DNA from: Mumia quercus
GTDB lineage: Bacteria; Actinomycetota; Actinomycetes; Propionibacteriales; Nocardioidaceae
Length of the DNA stretch: 64,000 nt
NCBI RefSeq assembly: GCF_025506335.1
Contig: NZ_JANZYO010000006.1
Location: 40,349 to 104,348, forward strand
Reading direction: 5' to 3'
How positions within the stretch are numbered: position 1 is the stretch's first letter; each line of letters begins with the position of its first letter. This document shows positions 25,360 to 32,852 of this stretch, one piece after another. The notes under the pieces are model-generated. The model had not been told where the DNA came from. It ran no database searches and was given only the letters and a program-made list of their open reading frames with translations. The translations under genes were made by a program, and so were the position numbers.

Positions 25360-26011
25360 CGACCGCGCCCTCGGCCGGCACGCCTTCGGCGTGGTCGGTC
25401 GACCCGGCACCCCCGCGCGGCCACTCGCGGTAGTCGCGGAACGCGAGAGGCACGCCCTGCGCCGTCGCGACGTCGGCGCCGTCGGTGACCTGCACGTGCA
25501 CGTGCGGCTGCGTCGAGTTGCCGGAGTTGCCGCACTCACCGAGCTGCTCACCGGTGCGTATGCGGTCGCCGACCGCGACACGCAGCGACCCGCGCCGCAG
25601 GTGGACGAGCGTCACGAAGAACCCCTCGTACGCGAGCGTCACGTGGTTCCCGGCGATGGCCGCCGGCCCGAGGCGAACCCGCGACGCCTGCCCGAGCGCG
25701 TACGGAACGAGGGCGAGCTGCGAGCGCCGCGCCTCGTGGTCGGGCTCACCGTCGTGGACGGCCACGACCGTCCCGTCGCACGGCGCGTGGACCGGGCGGC
25801 CGTACGCGAAGAAGCGCCCGGGCGGCTCCGTCGCGAGGAACGTCCGCCAGTCGCGCACCGGCGCCGTACGACCGTGGTCGTCGACCCCGACGAAGTCGAT
25901 CGCGTACGCGGTGCCCATCAGCGTCGTTCCGTGGCTCGGGACGCGCCGCGCCGGACTGTTCTGCACCAGCCACCGGCCGGTGAACGGGAGGTCCAGCACG
26001 ACGGGCGTCAC
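25340..26011 (-). CDS. M23-family peptidase-like protein
   Basis: A 223-residue protein with a lysostaphin-type (M23) barrel. It has SHGTTLMGTAYAIDFVG, where the D is a zinc-ligand candidate, then PVHAPCDGTVVAVHDG, GNHVTLAYEGFFVTLVHL, GDRIRTGEQLGECGNSGNST and the HxH pair in PHVHVQ. No signal peptide or TM is visible, so it may be cytoplasmic or exported atypically. The first His of the usual HxxxD motif is replaced by Ala. Metal binding may therefore use the His of SHGT, as in a known M23 subgroup, or activity may be reduced. It diverges from the ABC transporter operon. Confidence 0.75.
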   Translation of the reverse strand: MTPVVLDLPFTGRWLVQNSPARRVPSHGTTLMGTAYAIDFVGVDDHGRTAPVRDWRTFLATEPPGRFFAYGRPVHAPCDGTVVAVHDGEPDHEARRSQLALVPYALGQASRVRLGPAAIAGNHVTLAYEGFFVTLVHLRRGSLRVAVGDRIRTGEQLGECGNSGNSTQPHVHVQVTDGADVATAQGVPLAFRDYREWPRGGAGSTDHAEGVPAEGAVVSPLPR

Positions 26012-26099
26012 GGGTCGAGGCTACTGCGCGGACCTGTGTGCCGACCTGACACTGAAGCCACCTAACGTAGGCACTCCGACTCGCACGAGGAGTGATCGC

Positions 26100-26891
26100 T
26101 TGCCCACCCCGGACGTCCCCCGCGCCCACCCCGACCCCGCCGCCGCGGTCTCGATCCGCAACTTGTGCAAGTCCTTCGGCGAGAAGCTCGCCGTCGGCGG
26201 CCTGAGCCTCGACATCCCCGTCGGCTCGTTCTACGGGATCGTCGGGCCCAACGGTGCCGGCAAGACCACCACGCTGTCGATGGCGACCGGTCTGCTGCGA
26301 CCCGACCGGGGAGAGGTGTCGATCCACGGGGTCGACGTGTGGCGCCGCCCGTACGAGGCGAAGCAGCTGCTCGGGGTGCTGCCGGACGGCCTCCGGCTGT
26401 TCGACCGGCTGACCGGCGCCCAGCTGATCGCGTACGCCGGCGAGCTGCGCGGGCTCGACCGCGACACCGTGCGCGCCCGTACGGCCGACCTGCTCGCCGC
26501 CCTCGGGCTCACCGAGGCCGCCGACACCCTGGTCGTCGACTACTCGGCCGGCATGACCAAGAAGGTCGCGCTCGCCTCCGCGCTGGTGCACGCGCCGCGC
26601 GTCATCGTCCTCGACGAGCCCTTCGAGTCCGTCGACCCGATCTCGGCCGCGGGCATCCGTGAGCTGCTCACCGGCTTCGTGCAGACCGGCGGCACGGTCG
26701 TCGTGTCCTCGCACGTCATGGACCTCGTGCAGCGGATGTGCTCGCACGTCGCCGTCATCGCGCGGGGTCTCCTCCTCGCCTCGGGGACGGTCGACGAGGT
26801 GCGCGAAGGCGAGTCGCTGGAGGATCGCTTCGTCCAGCTCGTGGGCGGACCGCAGGCCACGGGAGGGTTGTCGTGGTTGCAGTCCTCCTGA
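26100..26891 (+). CDS. ABC transporter ATP-binding protein
   Basis: A 263-residue ATPase with Walker A GPNGAGKT, a Q-loop in LLGVLPDGL, Walker B VIVLDEPFESVD and an H-loop SSHVMD. The signature motif is unusual: YSAGMTKK replaces LSGGQ. This form recurs in actinobacterial ABC-2 exporters of this type. The start is TTG 26100, with GAGGAG eight bases upstream; the frame is open far upstream only as a shadow of the opposite-strand M23 gene. The following permease gene overlaps by 19 bp. It probably exports an unknown substrate. Confidence 0.85.
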   Translation: MPTPDVPRAHPDPAAAVSIRNLCKSFGEKLAVGGLSLDIPVGSFYGIVGPNGAGKTTTLSMATGLLRPDRGEVSIHGVDVWRRPYEAKQLLGVLPDGLRLFDRLTGAQLIAYAGELRGLDRDTVRARTADLLAALGLTEAADTLVVDYSAGMTKKVALASALVHAPRVIVLDEPFESVDPISAAGIRELLTGFVQTGGTVVVSSHVMDLVQRMCSHVAVIARGLLLASGTVDEVREGESLEDRFVQLVGGPQATGGLSWLQSS

Positions 26892-28438
26892 GGATGAAGC
26901 TGACGCTCGTCGTCAACGGCTTCCGCCGTTCCGTCTGGCAGACCGTCGGCTTCGCCCTCGCCGCGCTGTACGCGTTGTTCGTCGTCGGTCTCGTCGCCGT
27001 CTGCATGATCGCGCTCTCGTTCCTCGACGCGGACGAGGCACGCGACGTCCTCGTCGTCGGCGGGTCGGTCGTCGTCCTCGGGTGGTGGCTTCTGCCGCTG
27101 CTCAGCTTCGGTCTCGACTCCACGCTCGACCCACGTCGCTTCCAGCTCTTCCCGATCCCGCGTCGTGCGCTGGTCGTGGGCCTCGCGCTCGCGGGCATGG
27201 TCGGGGTGGCGGGAGCGGCGACCCTGCTGTCCGCGCTCTCCACCGCGCTCGCCTGGTGGGACACCCCGCTCGCGCTCGTCGCCGCTCTCGTGGGCGCCGT
27301 GCTGGGCGTCGCGGTGTGCGCGGTCGGGTCGCGGGCGCTGGCCGCGCTCATCGCGCCGCTGATGGAGTGGCGGCGCTTCCGTGAGGTGGCGGCCGTCGTC
27401 GTGATCGTGCCGGTGATCATGCTGGCGCCGATGGCCAGCCAGGTGGTCGACCGGCTCGACGACCCGTCGTCGTGGCTGCCGCGGACTGCGGACGTCCTGG
27501 CCTGGACGCCGCTCGGTGCTCCATGGTCGCTGAGCGGTGACGTCGCCGAGGGGGCGTGGGCGCTCGCGGGCGCGCACCTGCTCGTGAGCGTCGCGACGGT
27601 CGGGCTCCTGCTCGTCGTGTGGGACGCCGCGCTGACCCGCTCGCTCGTCCGGCCCCCCTCACGCGGCCCCGTCGCGCGCGGCCAGGGCTACGGGTGGTTC
27701 GAGCGCCTGCCTGCGACCCGCGCGGGCGCCGTCGCGGCGCGCTGCCTCACGTACTGGCAGCGTGACCCCCGCTATGCCGGCTCGGTGGCGTTCCTGCCGT
27801 TCATCCCTGTCCCGTTCATCGTGTTCGGCGGGCTCGAGGGCAACACCAGCCTCCTGCTGATGGGCCCCATCGTCGCGTACGTGCTGGGCTTCGCGATCTC
27901 GGCCGACCTGGCGTACGACAACACGGCCTTCTGGCTGCACGTGTCGTCCGGCGTCCAGGGCGCTGCCGACCGGTGGGGTCGCGTCCTGGCGGTGTCGATC
28001 CTCGCGGTCCCGACGATCCTCCTGCTCGGGGTCGGTGGGGTGTGGGCGTCGGGCGACTGGGAGCAGCTGGTCGCGGTGGTCGGCGCGTCGCTCGGCGTGC
28101 TGATGGTGTCGCTCGGCGCCTCGTCGCTGCTGTCGGCGCGCTACCTCTACCCGGTCCAGAAACCGGGGGAGGGCCTGTTCGCGCAGCCGCAGGGCTCGAC
28201 GACGGCGATCCTCGTCGGGCAGACCATCGGTGTCCTGGCCGTCGGCCTGCTCGCAGCCCCGACGCTCGTCGCGTTCACCGTGTCGCTCCTGACGGGTGCG
28301 CTGTGGGCGAGCGCGCTCACGCTCGTGCTCGGCATCGCGTCCGGAGTGGTGGTGCTGGTGATCGGCGTGCGGATGGGCGGCGCGGTCGTCGACCGCCGCG
28401 GGCCGGAGATCCTCCAGCAGATGGCCGCCTGGGCCTGA
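26873..28438 (+). CDS. ABC-2-like transporter permease
   Basis: A 521-residue polytopic protein with about 12 hydrophobic segments and no ATPase motif. GTG 26873 is preceded by GGGAGGG at good spacing, while ATG 26894 has only a GAGG immediately before it; the first is preferred. The overlap with the ATPase gene implies coupled translation and a two-component exporter. The long protein may be a fused pair of ABC-2 half-permeases, because the first six and last six TM segments are separated by a charged loop near 255-275. Substrate unknown. Confidence 0.8.
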   Translation: MVAVLLRMKLTLVVNGFRRSVWQTVGFALAALYALFVVGLVAVCMIALSFLDADEARDVLVVGGSVVVLGWWLLPLLSFGLDSTLDPRRFQLFPIPRRALVVGLALAGMVGVAGAATLLSALSTALAWWDTPLALVAALVGAVLGVAVCAVGSRALAALIAPLMEWRRFREVAAVVVIVPVIMLAPMASQVVDRLDDPSSWLPRTADVLAWTPLGAPWSLSGDVAEGAWALAGAHLLVSVATVGLLLVVWDAALTRSLVRPPSRGPVARGQGYGWFERLPATRAGAVAARCLTYWQRDPRYAGSVAFLPFIPVPFIVFGGLEGNTSLLLMGPIVAYVLGFAISADLAYDNTAFWLHVSSGVQGAADRWGRVLAVSILAVPTILLLGVGGVWASGDWEQLVAVVGASLGVLMVSLGASSLLSARYLYPVQKPGEGLFAQPQGSTTAILVGQTIGVLAVGLLAAPTLVAFTVSLLTGALWASALTLVLGIASGVVVLVIGVRMGGAVVDRRGPEILQQMAAWA

Positions 28439-28449
28439 TCGGTCTTCCG

Positions 28450-28794
28450 TCAGGACGTGGTGCCGCCGGCGACCTCGTACGACCACAGCTCGGCCGACAT
28501 CGCGACCGGCCGCTGCCCGCCGCCGTGCCCGCCGTGCCCGCCGCCCTCGCCCGTTCCGGTGCCGCGATGGCCGTGGGCGAACTCGGGCGAGCTCTGCCAC
28601 GCCTCGAAGGCAGCCTCGTCGCGCCAGCGCGTGATGACGAGCCAGGTCGTCCGGTCGTCGACCGGCTTCAGCAGCTCGAACCCCTCGAAGCCGTCCACGC
28701 CGTCCACCGCGCCCGCGCGGGCGGCGAAGCGGTGGGCGAGCTCGTCGCCGGAGTCGGCGGGGACCGTGATCGCGTTGATCTTGATGACGCTCAT
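28450..28794 (-). CDS. mhuD: haem-degrading monooxygenase, MhuD-like
   Basis: A 114-residue antibiotic-biosynthesis-monooxygenase-fold protein closely resembling M. tuberculosis MhuD: SVIKINAITVPADSGDELAH, then FEGFELLKPVDD. The substrate-site residues N7 and W66 occupy the same positions as in MhuD, and a His (H74 or H76) matches the haem ligand H75. MhuD opens haem to mycobilins and releases iron. The protein differs by a Gly/His-rich insertion at about 77-96 (two GGHGG repeats). That stretch could bind metal, but this is inference. It ends 11 bp from the convergent ABC permease. Confidence 0.85.
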   Translation of the reverse strand: MSVIKINAITVPADSGDELAHRFAARAGAVDGVDGFEGFELLKPVDDRTTWLVITRWRDEAAFEAWQSSPEFAHGHRGTGTGEGGGHGGHGGGQRPVAMSAELWSYEVAGGTTS

Positions 28795-28814
28795 GCTCTC
28801 GATACTAGGCCCGC

Positions 28815-29303
28815 TCAGCGTTCGGGCTGCAGGAGCCGGATGCCCAGCACGGTGAGCAGGAACGCCCCGAGGGCCGCCACACCCGCGACCACGGCCCAGA
28901 CACCTCCGCTCACCGTGTGGCCGATCGCGTCGTCGAAGACCGGCGTCAGGCTCAGCACCGCGTACACGACGGCCAGCACGAGCGCGGGGACGAAGACGAG
29001 CGCGAGCGCGCCCGGGACCGTACGGGCGTACCCGAGGCCGGAGGAGCGGCCGATGACGAGCCCGCTGACGAGACCGGCCACGAGCAGCTCGACCGTCGGG
29101 ACGGAGAGGAACACGGCGTGGTCGGCGGTGTGGACCTCGTCGTTCATGAAGTACGCGAGGAGCCACGCCACCGGGAGGGCGAACAGCAGCACGACGGCGG
29201 ACACGACGAGCGGTCCGACGATGCGGCCGGTAAGACGGGCGGAGCGAGGCTCGGCGCCGGGTACGGGGTGTGTGCTGGTGTCGTGCGCGCGCTGCTTGGC
29301 CAT
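28815..29303 (-). CDS. hypothetical membrane protein with four TM segments
   Basis: A 162-residue protein from ATG 29303. A polar N-terminus (MAKQRAHDTSTHPVPGAEP) is followed by TM segments at about 30-52, 65-85, 95-117 and 130-155. No family is recognised. It lies 20 bp upstream of mhuD on the same strand, so it may share a transcript and could relate to haem or iron handling, but nothing in the protein itself shows that. Confidence 0.65.
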   Translation of the reverse strand: MAKQRAHDTSTHPVPGAEPRSARLTGRIVGPLVVSAVVLLFALPVAWLLAYFMNDEVHTADHAVFLSVPTVELLVAGLVSGLVIGRSSGLGYARTVPGALALVFVPALVLAVVYAVLSLTPVFDDAIGHTVSGGVWAVVAGVAALGAFLLTVLGIRLLQPER

Positions 29304-29359
29304 GTCCCGAGCCTCGCACGTGTGGCGAGCGACGGCGCCGTCGCCTCTAGGCTGACCCC

Positions 29360-30490
29360 GTGGGACACCCGAGACCGCTGCCCGAGCACGTCGACGCCGA
29401 CCTCCTGGTGCTGCCCGACGGAGTCGTCGCGCACGCGTGGGTCGAGCACCGCGACGGTGTGGTGACCGCCGTCGGCCACCACGACGGCCCCGTCGAAGGC
29501 GCGTACCCGCTGGTGATGCCAGGGTTCGTCGACATCCACTGCCACGGGGGCGGCGGCGCCTCCTTCGACGGCGGCCTCGACGCGGCGCGGACTGCCGCAC
29601 GCACGCACGCGCGCCGGGGGACGACCGCGATGCTCGCGAGCCTGGTGTCGGCACCCGTCGACGTCCTCGCCGAGCAGGTACGCGGGCTGGCCGCGGCGAT
29701 CTGGTCCGGCGAGCTCGGGCCCGTCCGAGGGATCCACCTCGAGGGGCCGTTCCTCTCGCCCGACCACCGCGGCGCCCATGATCCCGACGCGCTCACGCTC
29801 CCGACCGAGGAGGCGGTGGCGACACTCGTCGAGGCCGGCGGAGGCCTGGTCCGCATGGTGACGATCGCCCCCGAGCTGCGCGGAGGGCTGAAGGCGGTGG
29901 AGCAGCTCGTCGCGGCCGGCGTCGTCGCCGCTGTCGGGCACACCGACGCCGACTACGCGCTCGCCGCGGAGGCCTTCGCGAGGGGGGCGACGGTGCTCAC
30001 GCACGCCTCGAACGCCATGCTCCCGATCCACCACCGCGCCCCCGGCCCGATCGTGGCGGCGCTGGAGGCTCCCGGCGTCCGCCTCGAGGTGATCCTCGAC
30101 GGGGTCCACCTCCACGACGCGTGGGCGCGCCGCCTGCTCACCGACGCGGGCTCTCGGGGTGTCCTCATCACCGACGCGATGGCCGCCGCGGACGCGAGCG
30201 ACGGCACGTACGAGCTCGGCGGGCTCACCGTCGACGTCGCGGACGGCACCGCACGTCTGGCCGACACCGGAGCGATCGCCGGCAGCACGCTGACGATGGA
30301 CGCGGCCGTCAGGCGGGCCCTCGGCGAGCTGCGCATGGACGTCGCGGCGGTCGCGCGGGCGGCGTCGACCGCGCCGGCCGCCGCGGTGGGGCTGCCGGGT
30401 GGCGCCCTCGAGGTCGGTGGGCCGGCGCACCTGGTCGCGCTCGACGCGTCGTACGAGGTGGTCGCCCTCTCCGCCGCGCCGACCCCCTGA
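29360..30490 (+). CDS. nagA: N-acetylglucosamine-6-phosphate deacetylase
   Basis: A 376-residue amidohydrolase. The metal-binding HCHGGGG follows DI (about 57-65). HLEGPFLSPDHRGAHDP carries the conserved Glu. GHTDADY and THASNAM carry His ligands, and the catalytic Asp is in LITDAMAA. NagA removes the acetyl group from GlcNAc-6-P, feeding amino sugars to glycolysis or cell-wall recycling. The start is GTG 29360. Its stop codon is part of a large palindrome shared with the convergent YibE/F gene. No nagB is adjacent. Confidence 0.92.
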   Translation: MGHPRPLPEHVDADLLVLPDGVVAHAWVEHRDGVVTAVGHHDGPVEGAYPLVMPGFVDIHCHGGGGASFDGGLDAARTAARTHARRGTTAMLASLVSAPVDVLAEQVRGLAAAIWSGELGPVRGIHLEGPFLSPDHRGAHDPDALTLPTEEAVATLVEAGGGLVRMVTIAPELRGGLKAVEQLVAAGVVAAVGHTDADYALAAEAFARGATVLTHASNAMLPIHHRAPGPIVAALEAPGVRLEVILDGVHLHDAWARRLLTDAGSRGVLITDAMAAADASDGTYELGGLTVDVADGTARLADTGAIAGSTLTMDAAVRRALGELRMDVAAVARAASTAPAAAVGLPGGALEVGGPAHLVALDASYEVVALSAAPTP

Positions 30491-30534
30491 CGTCATACGG
30501 AACGGGGGTCGGGACCCTCGTCTCGTATGACGTC
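30489..30534. repeat. dispersed palindrome copy 1, between nagA and YibE/F
   Basis: GACGTCATACG (30489-30499) pairs with CGTATGACGTC (30524-30534). The interior (GGGGTC and GACCC) extends the stem imperfectly, giving a hairpin of about 20 bp. It holds both stop codons: TGA of nagA (30488-30490) and, on the other strand, TGA of YibE/F (30493-30495). A related copy is at 45195-45242, also between convergent genes. Likely a bidirectional terminator or a REP-like mobile palindrome. Confidence 0.75.
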
Positions 30535-31743
30535 CGCGGGGTCGTGGGCGGGATCGGACGGCGCCGGCGCGAGCGCCGCGGCGATCGCGGTCGTCGCCGG
30601 CACCGCGAGCACCAACCCGATCAGGCCGACCAGCGTGCGCGCGATCTCGGCGCCGACCTGCTCCGTCCCCGCGATCTCGAGCAGCGAGCGGTCGTACGCG
30701 GCCACGAGCAGCAGCACCGTCATCGCCGTGCCGGCGTAGGCGAACACGAGCGTGTAGACGCTGGAGGCGATGTGGTCACGCCCGATCCGCATCGCCGACA
30801 GGAACGTGCTCCGACGGCTCGCCTCCGGTTGCGCCGCGCGCAGCTCCCACACGGCGCTCGCCTGCGTGACCGTCACGTCGTTGAGGACGCCGAGACCCGC
30901 GATCACCATCGACGCGGTCACGACGCCGGACAGGCTGATCTGCCCGGCGACCGCCATGAGGATCTGGTCGTCCTCCGACGAGATGCCGGTGAGGTGCGTC
31001 CAGCCGGTCGTGAACCACCCGAGGACGGCCGTCAGCGCGATGCCGATCAGCGTCCCGAACAGTGCCGCGGTCGTCCGGATCGACACCCCGTGGACGAGGT
31101 AGAGGACGAACAGCATGATCGTGCTCGACCCGACGACCGCGACGGCGAGCGGATTCTCGCCGGCGAGCAGGGCCGGCAGGACGAACACCACGATCGCGCC
31201 GATCGTCGCCACCACGCCGCCGATCGCGAGGAGCCCGCGCCACCGGGCGACCGCCACGATGACGACCGCGCAGGCCAGCCCGAGCCAGACCAGCGGCACG
31301 CCGCGGTCGAAGTCGAGGAACTCGAAGGTGGGCTCAGCCGCCCCCTCCGGCTCGACCCGGACCAGCTCGACGCTGTCGCCGACCTCGACACCGGTACGGA
31401 AGACGGCCGGCTGCACGATCACCGTCGCGGACTCGTCGTCGGCGGTACGGACGAGGAGCTCGCCGCAGTCGCCCTGGACGGCGGGCAGCCCGTCAGGTCC
31501 GACCGACCCTCCGCCGCAGTCGACGGCACGGACGTCGGTGACGGTGCCGGAGACGAGGGAGACGCCTTGCGTCCCGTACGGGTTCGGTGCCTTCGCGACG
31601 TCGTCCGCGTCCGGCCACAGGACCCACGCCGCGACACCGAGGACGAGGGCGAGGGCGCCGACGACGCCGGCGAGCACGGTCGCGAGTCCCCGCCGGCCTC
31701 GGTCCTCGCCGATCCCCAGATGGCTGTGGAGGTCGTGGGTCAC
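30493..31743 (-). CDS. YibE/F family membrane protein
   Basis: A 416-residue protein with one N-terminal TM, an extracytoplasmic beta-rich region (about 45-140, including a Cys pair near VDCGG and GDCGE), and about seven further TM segments. The conserved YibE/F signature is visible in TGISSEDDQILMAVAGQISL and SGVVTASMVIAGLGVLNDVT. A transport role is often suggested for the family but is unproven. The C-terminal 14 codons (after AHDPAD) are encoded by the palindromic repeat at 30489-30534, so that tail probably came with the repeat. Confidence 0.88.
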   Translation of the reverse strand: MTHDLHSHLGIGEDRGRRGLATVLAGVVGALALVLGVAAWVLWPDADDVAKAPNPYGTQGVSLVSGTVTDVRAVDCGGGSVGPDGLPAVQGDCGELLVRTADDESATVIVQPAVFRTGVEVGDSVELVRVEPEGAAEPTFEFLDFDRGVPLVWLGLACAVVIVAVARWRGLLAIGGVVATIGAIVVFVLPALLAGENPLAVAVVGSSTIMLFVLYLVHGVSIRTTAALFGTLIGIALTAVLGWFTTGWTHLTGISSEDDQILMAVAGQISLSGVVTASMVIAGLGVLNDVTVTQASAVWELRAAQPEASRRSTFLSAMRIGRDHIASSVYTLVFAYAGTAMTVLLLVAAYDRSLLEIAGTEQVGAEIARTLVGLIGLVLAVPATTAIAAALAPAPSDPAHDPADVIRDEGPDPRSV

Positions 31744-31785
31744 GGGCCAAGCCTGCCATGTCGGCCGGGGGCGAGCGGCTGCCGG

Positions 31786-32103
31786 TCAGCGGTCGCCGGC
31801 GGCGTCGGCGAGCGCGTCGATCGCGGCTGCGAGGGCGAAGTCGCGCGCCGTGAGACCGCCTGCGGAGTGCGTCGTGAGGCTGAAGGTGACGTCGCGCCAC
31901 CGGATGGTGATGTCGGGGTGGTGGTCCGACTCCTCGGCGAGCGCGGCGACCGCGTCCACCAGCCCGATGCCGTCGAGGTAGGACGGTGCGCGGACCGACC
32001 TGACGATCGTGTCCCCGTCCCGCAGCCACGCGGGAAGGGCCTCCAGCGCGTCAGTGATCTCGGCCTCGCTCAGCGGGCTGTCGGAGAGCTCGGATGCGTC
32101 CAT
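31786..32103 (-). CDS. 4a-hydroxytetrahydrobiopterin dehydratase (PCD/DCoH)
   Basis: A 105-residue PCD family protein with the active-site signature ESDHHPDITIRW (about 58-69). It dehydrates the carbinolamine formed by pterin-dependent hydroxylases. No hydroxylase is adjacent. In actinobacteria it is often a stand-alone gene, and it may have a molybdopterin-related role as proposed for some homologues. The ATG at 32103 is chosen because the frame upstream has no conserved sequence. Confidence 0.88.
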   Translation of the reverse strand: MDASELSDSPLSEAEITDALEALPAWLRDGDTIVRSVRAPSYLDGIGLVDAVAALAEESDHHPDITIRWRDVTFSLTTHSAGGLTARDFALAAAIDALADAAGDR

Positions 32104-32158
32104 CTCTGCACGGTACGCGCTAACCTCGCCGGTTGTGGATCCCCGAGGTGATGCCCCC

Positions 32159-32845
32159 GTGCCCGCGCCGACCGTCGTCGTCGGCGTGGCGATCGTCCGT
32201 GACGGCAGGGTGCTCGCGGCGAGGAGGACGGCGCCGCCCGCGCTCGCCGGAGGCTGGGAGCTCCCCGGCGGCAAGGTCGAGGCAGGCGAGAGCGAACCCG
32301 ACGCAGTCCGCAGAGAGATCGCCGAGGAGCTCGGCTGCGAGGTCGTCGTCGGTCGCCGTCTCGACGGCGAGGTCGAGCTGAGCCCCACGATGGTCCTGCG
32401 GGTGCACACCGCCGCGCTCGTCGCAGGCGAGCCCGCGCCGACCGAGCACGACCGGGTGCGGTGGCTGGCTCCGGACGAGCTCGACGACGTCGCGTGGCTG
32501 GACGCAGACCGGCCGTTCCTGCCCGAGGTCGCCGCCGTCCTGCGCGAGAGCGACGGCGAGGGCGCCGAGGCGCACTTCGACGAGGGGGACGACGCCGACG
32601 ACGTCGTCGCGGCGCTGGCTGCCGACGGCTACGCGGCGGTCGTCCGGCGCGAGGGGTTCGCGGGGGAGGACGACAGCGAGGACCGCGCCTGGCTCGTACG
32701 GGTGGAGGGCGCGGCGGCGGCGCAGCGGCTGGCCGAGCTCGTCGCGGAGGTCGAGCTCGCCTGGATGGTCGAGGCCGAGGCAGCCCCTCCTGTACCGCCC
32801 GCGCCGCTGCCGACGGGACCGAAGCGCCTCAAGCGCCCCCGGTGA
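32159..32845 (+). CDS. NUDIX hydrolase with acidic C-terminal extension
   Basis: A 228-residue protein. The MutT-like domain occupies about 1-125, with the NUDIX box GGKVEAGESEPDAVRREIAEELG (about 36-58) intact. Its form suggests 8-oxo-dGTP or related nucleotide sanitation. The last about 100 residues are not NUDIX: an acidic linker (EAHFDEGDDADD) leads to a small alpha/beta region (AWLVRVEGAAAAQRLAELVA) and a Pro-rich basic tail. The start may be GTG 32159 (GAGG nine bases upstream) or GTG 32135, which would be nearly leaderless. The gene diverges from the pterin dehydratase. Confidence 0.8.
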   Translation: MPAPTVVVGVAIVRDGRVLAARRTAPPALAGGWELPGGKVEAGESEPDAVRREIAEELGCEVVVGRRLDGEVELSPTMVLRVHTAALVAGEPAPTEHDRVRWLAPDELDDVAWLDADRPFLPEVAAVLRESDGEGAEAHFDEGDDADDVVAALAADGYAAVVRREGFAGEDDSEDRAWLVRVEGAAAAQRLAELVAEVELAWMVEAEAAPPVPPAPLPTGPKRLKRPR

Positions 32846-32852
32846 CCCGGCG

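Noticed and set aside
25485-26099. Upstream extension of the ABC ATPase
   Set aside because: It runs antisense over the M23 gene. The Shine-Dalgarno sequence and family alignment place the start at 26100.
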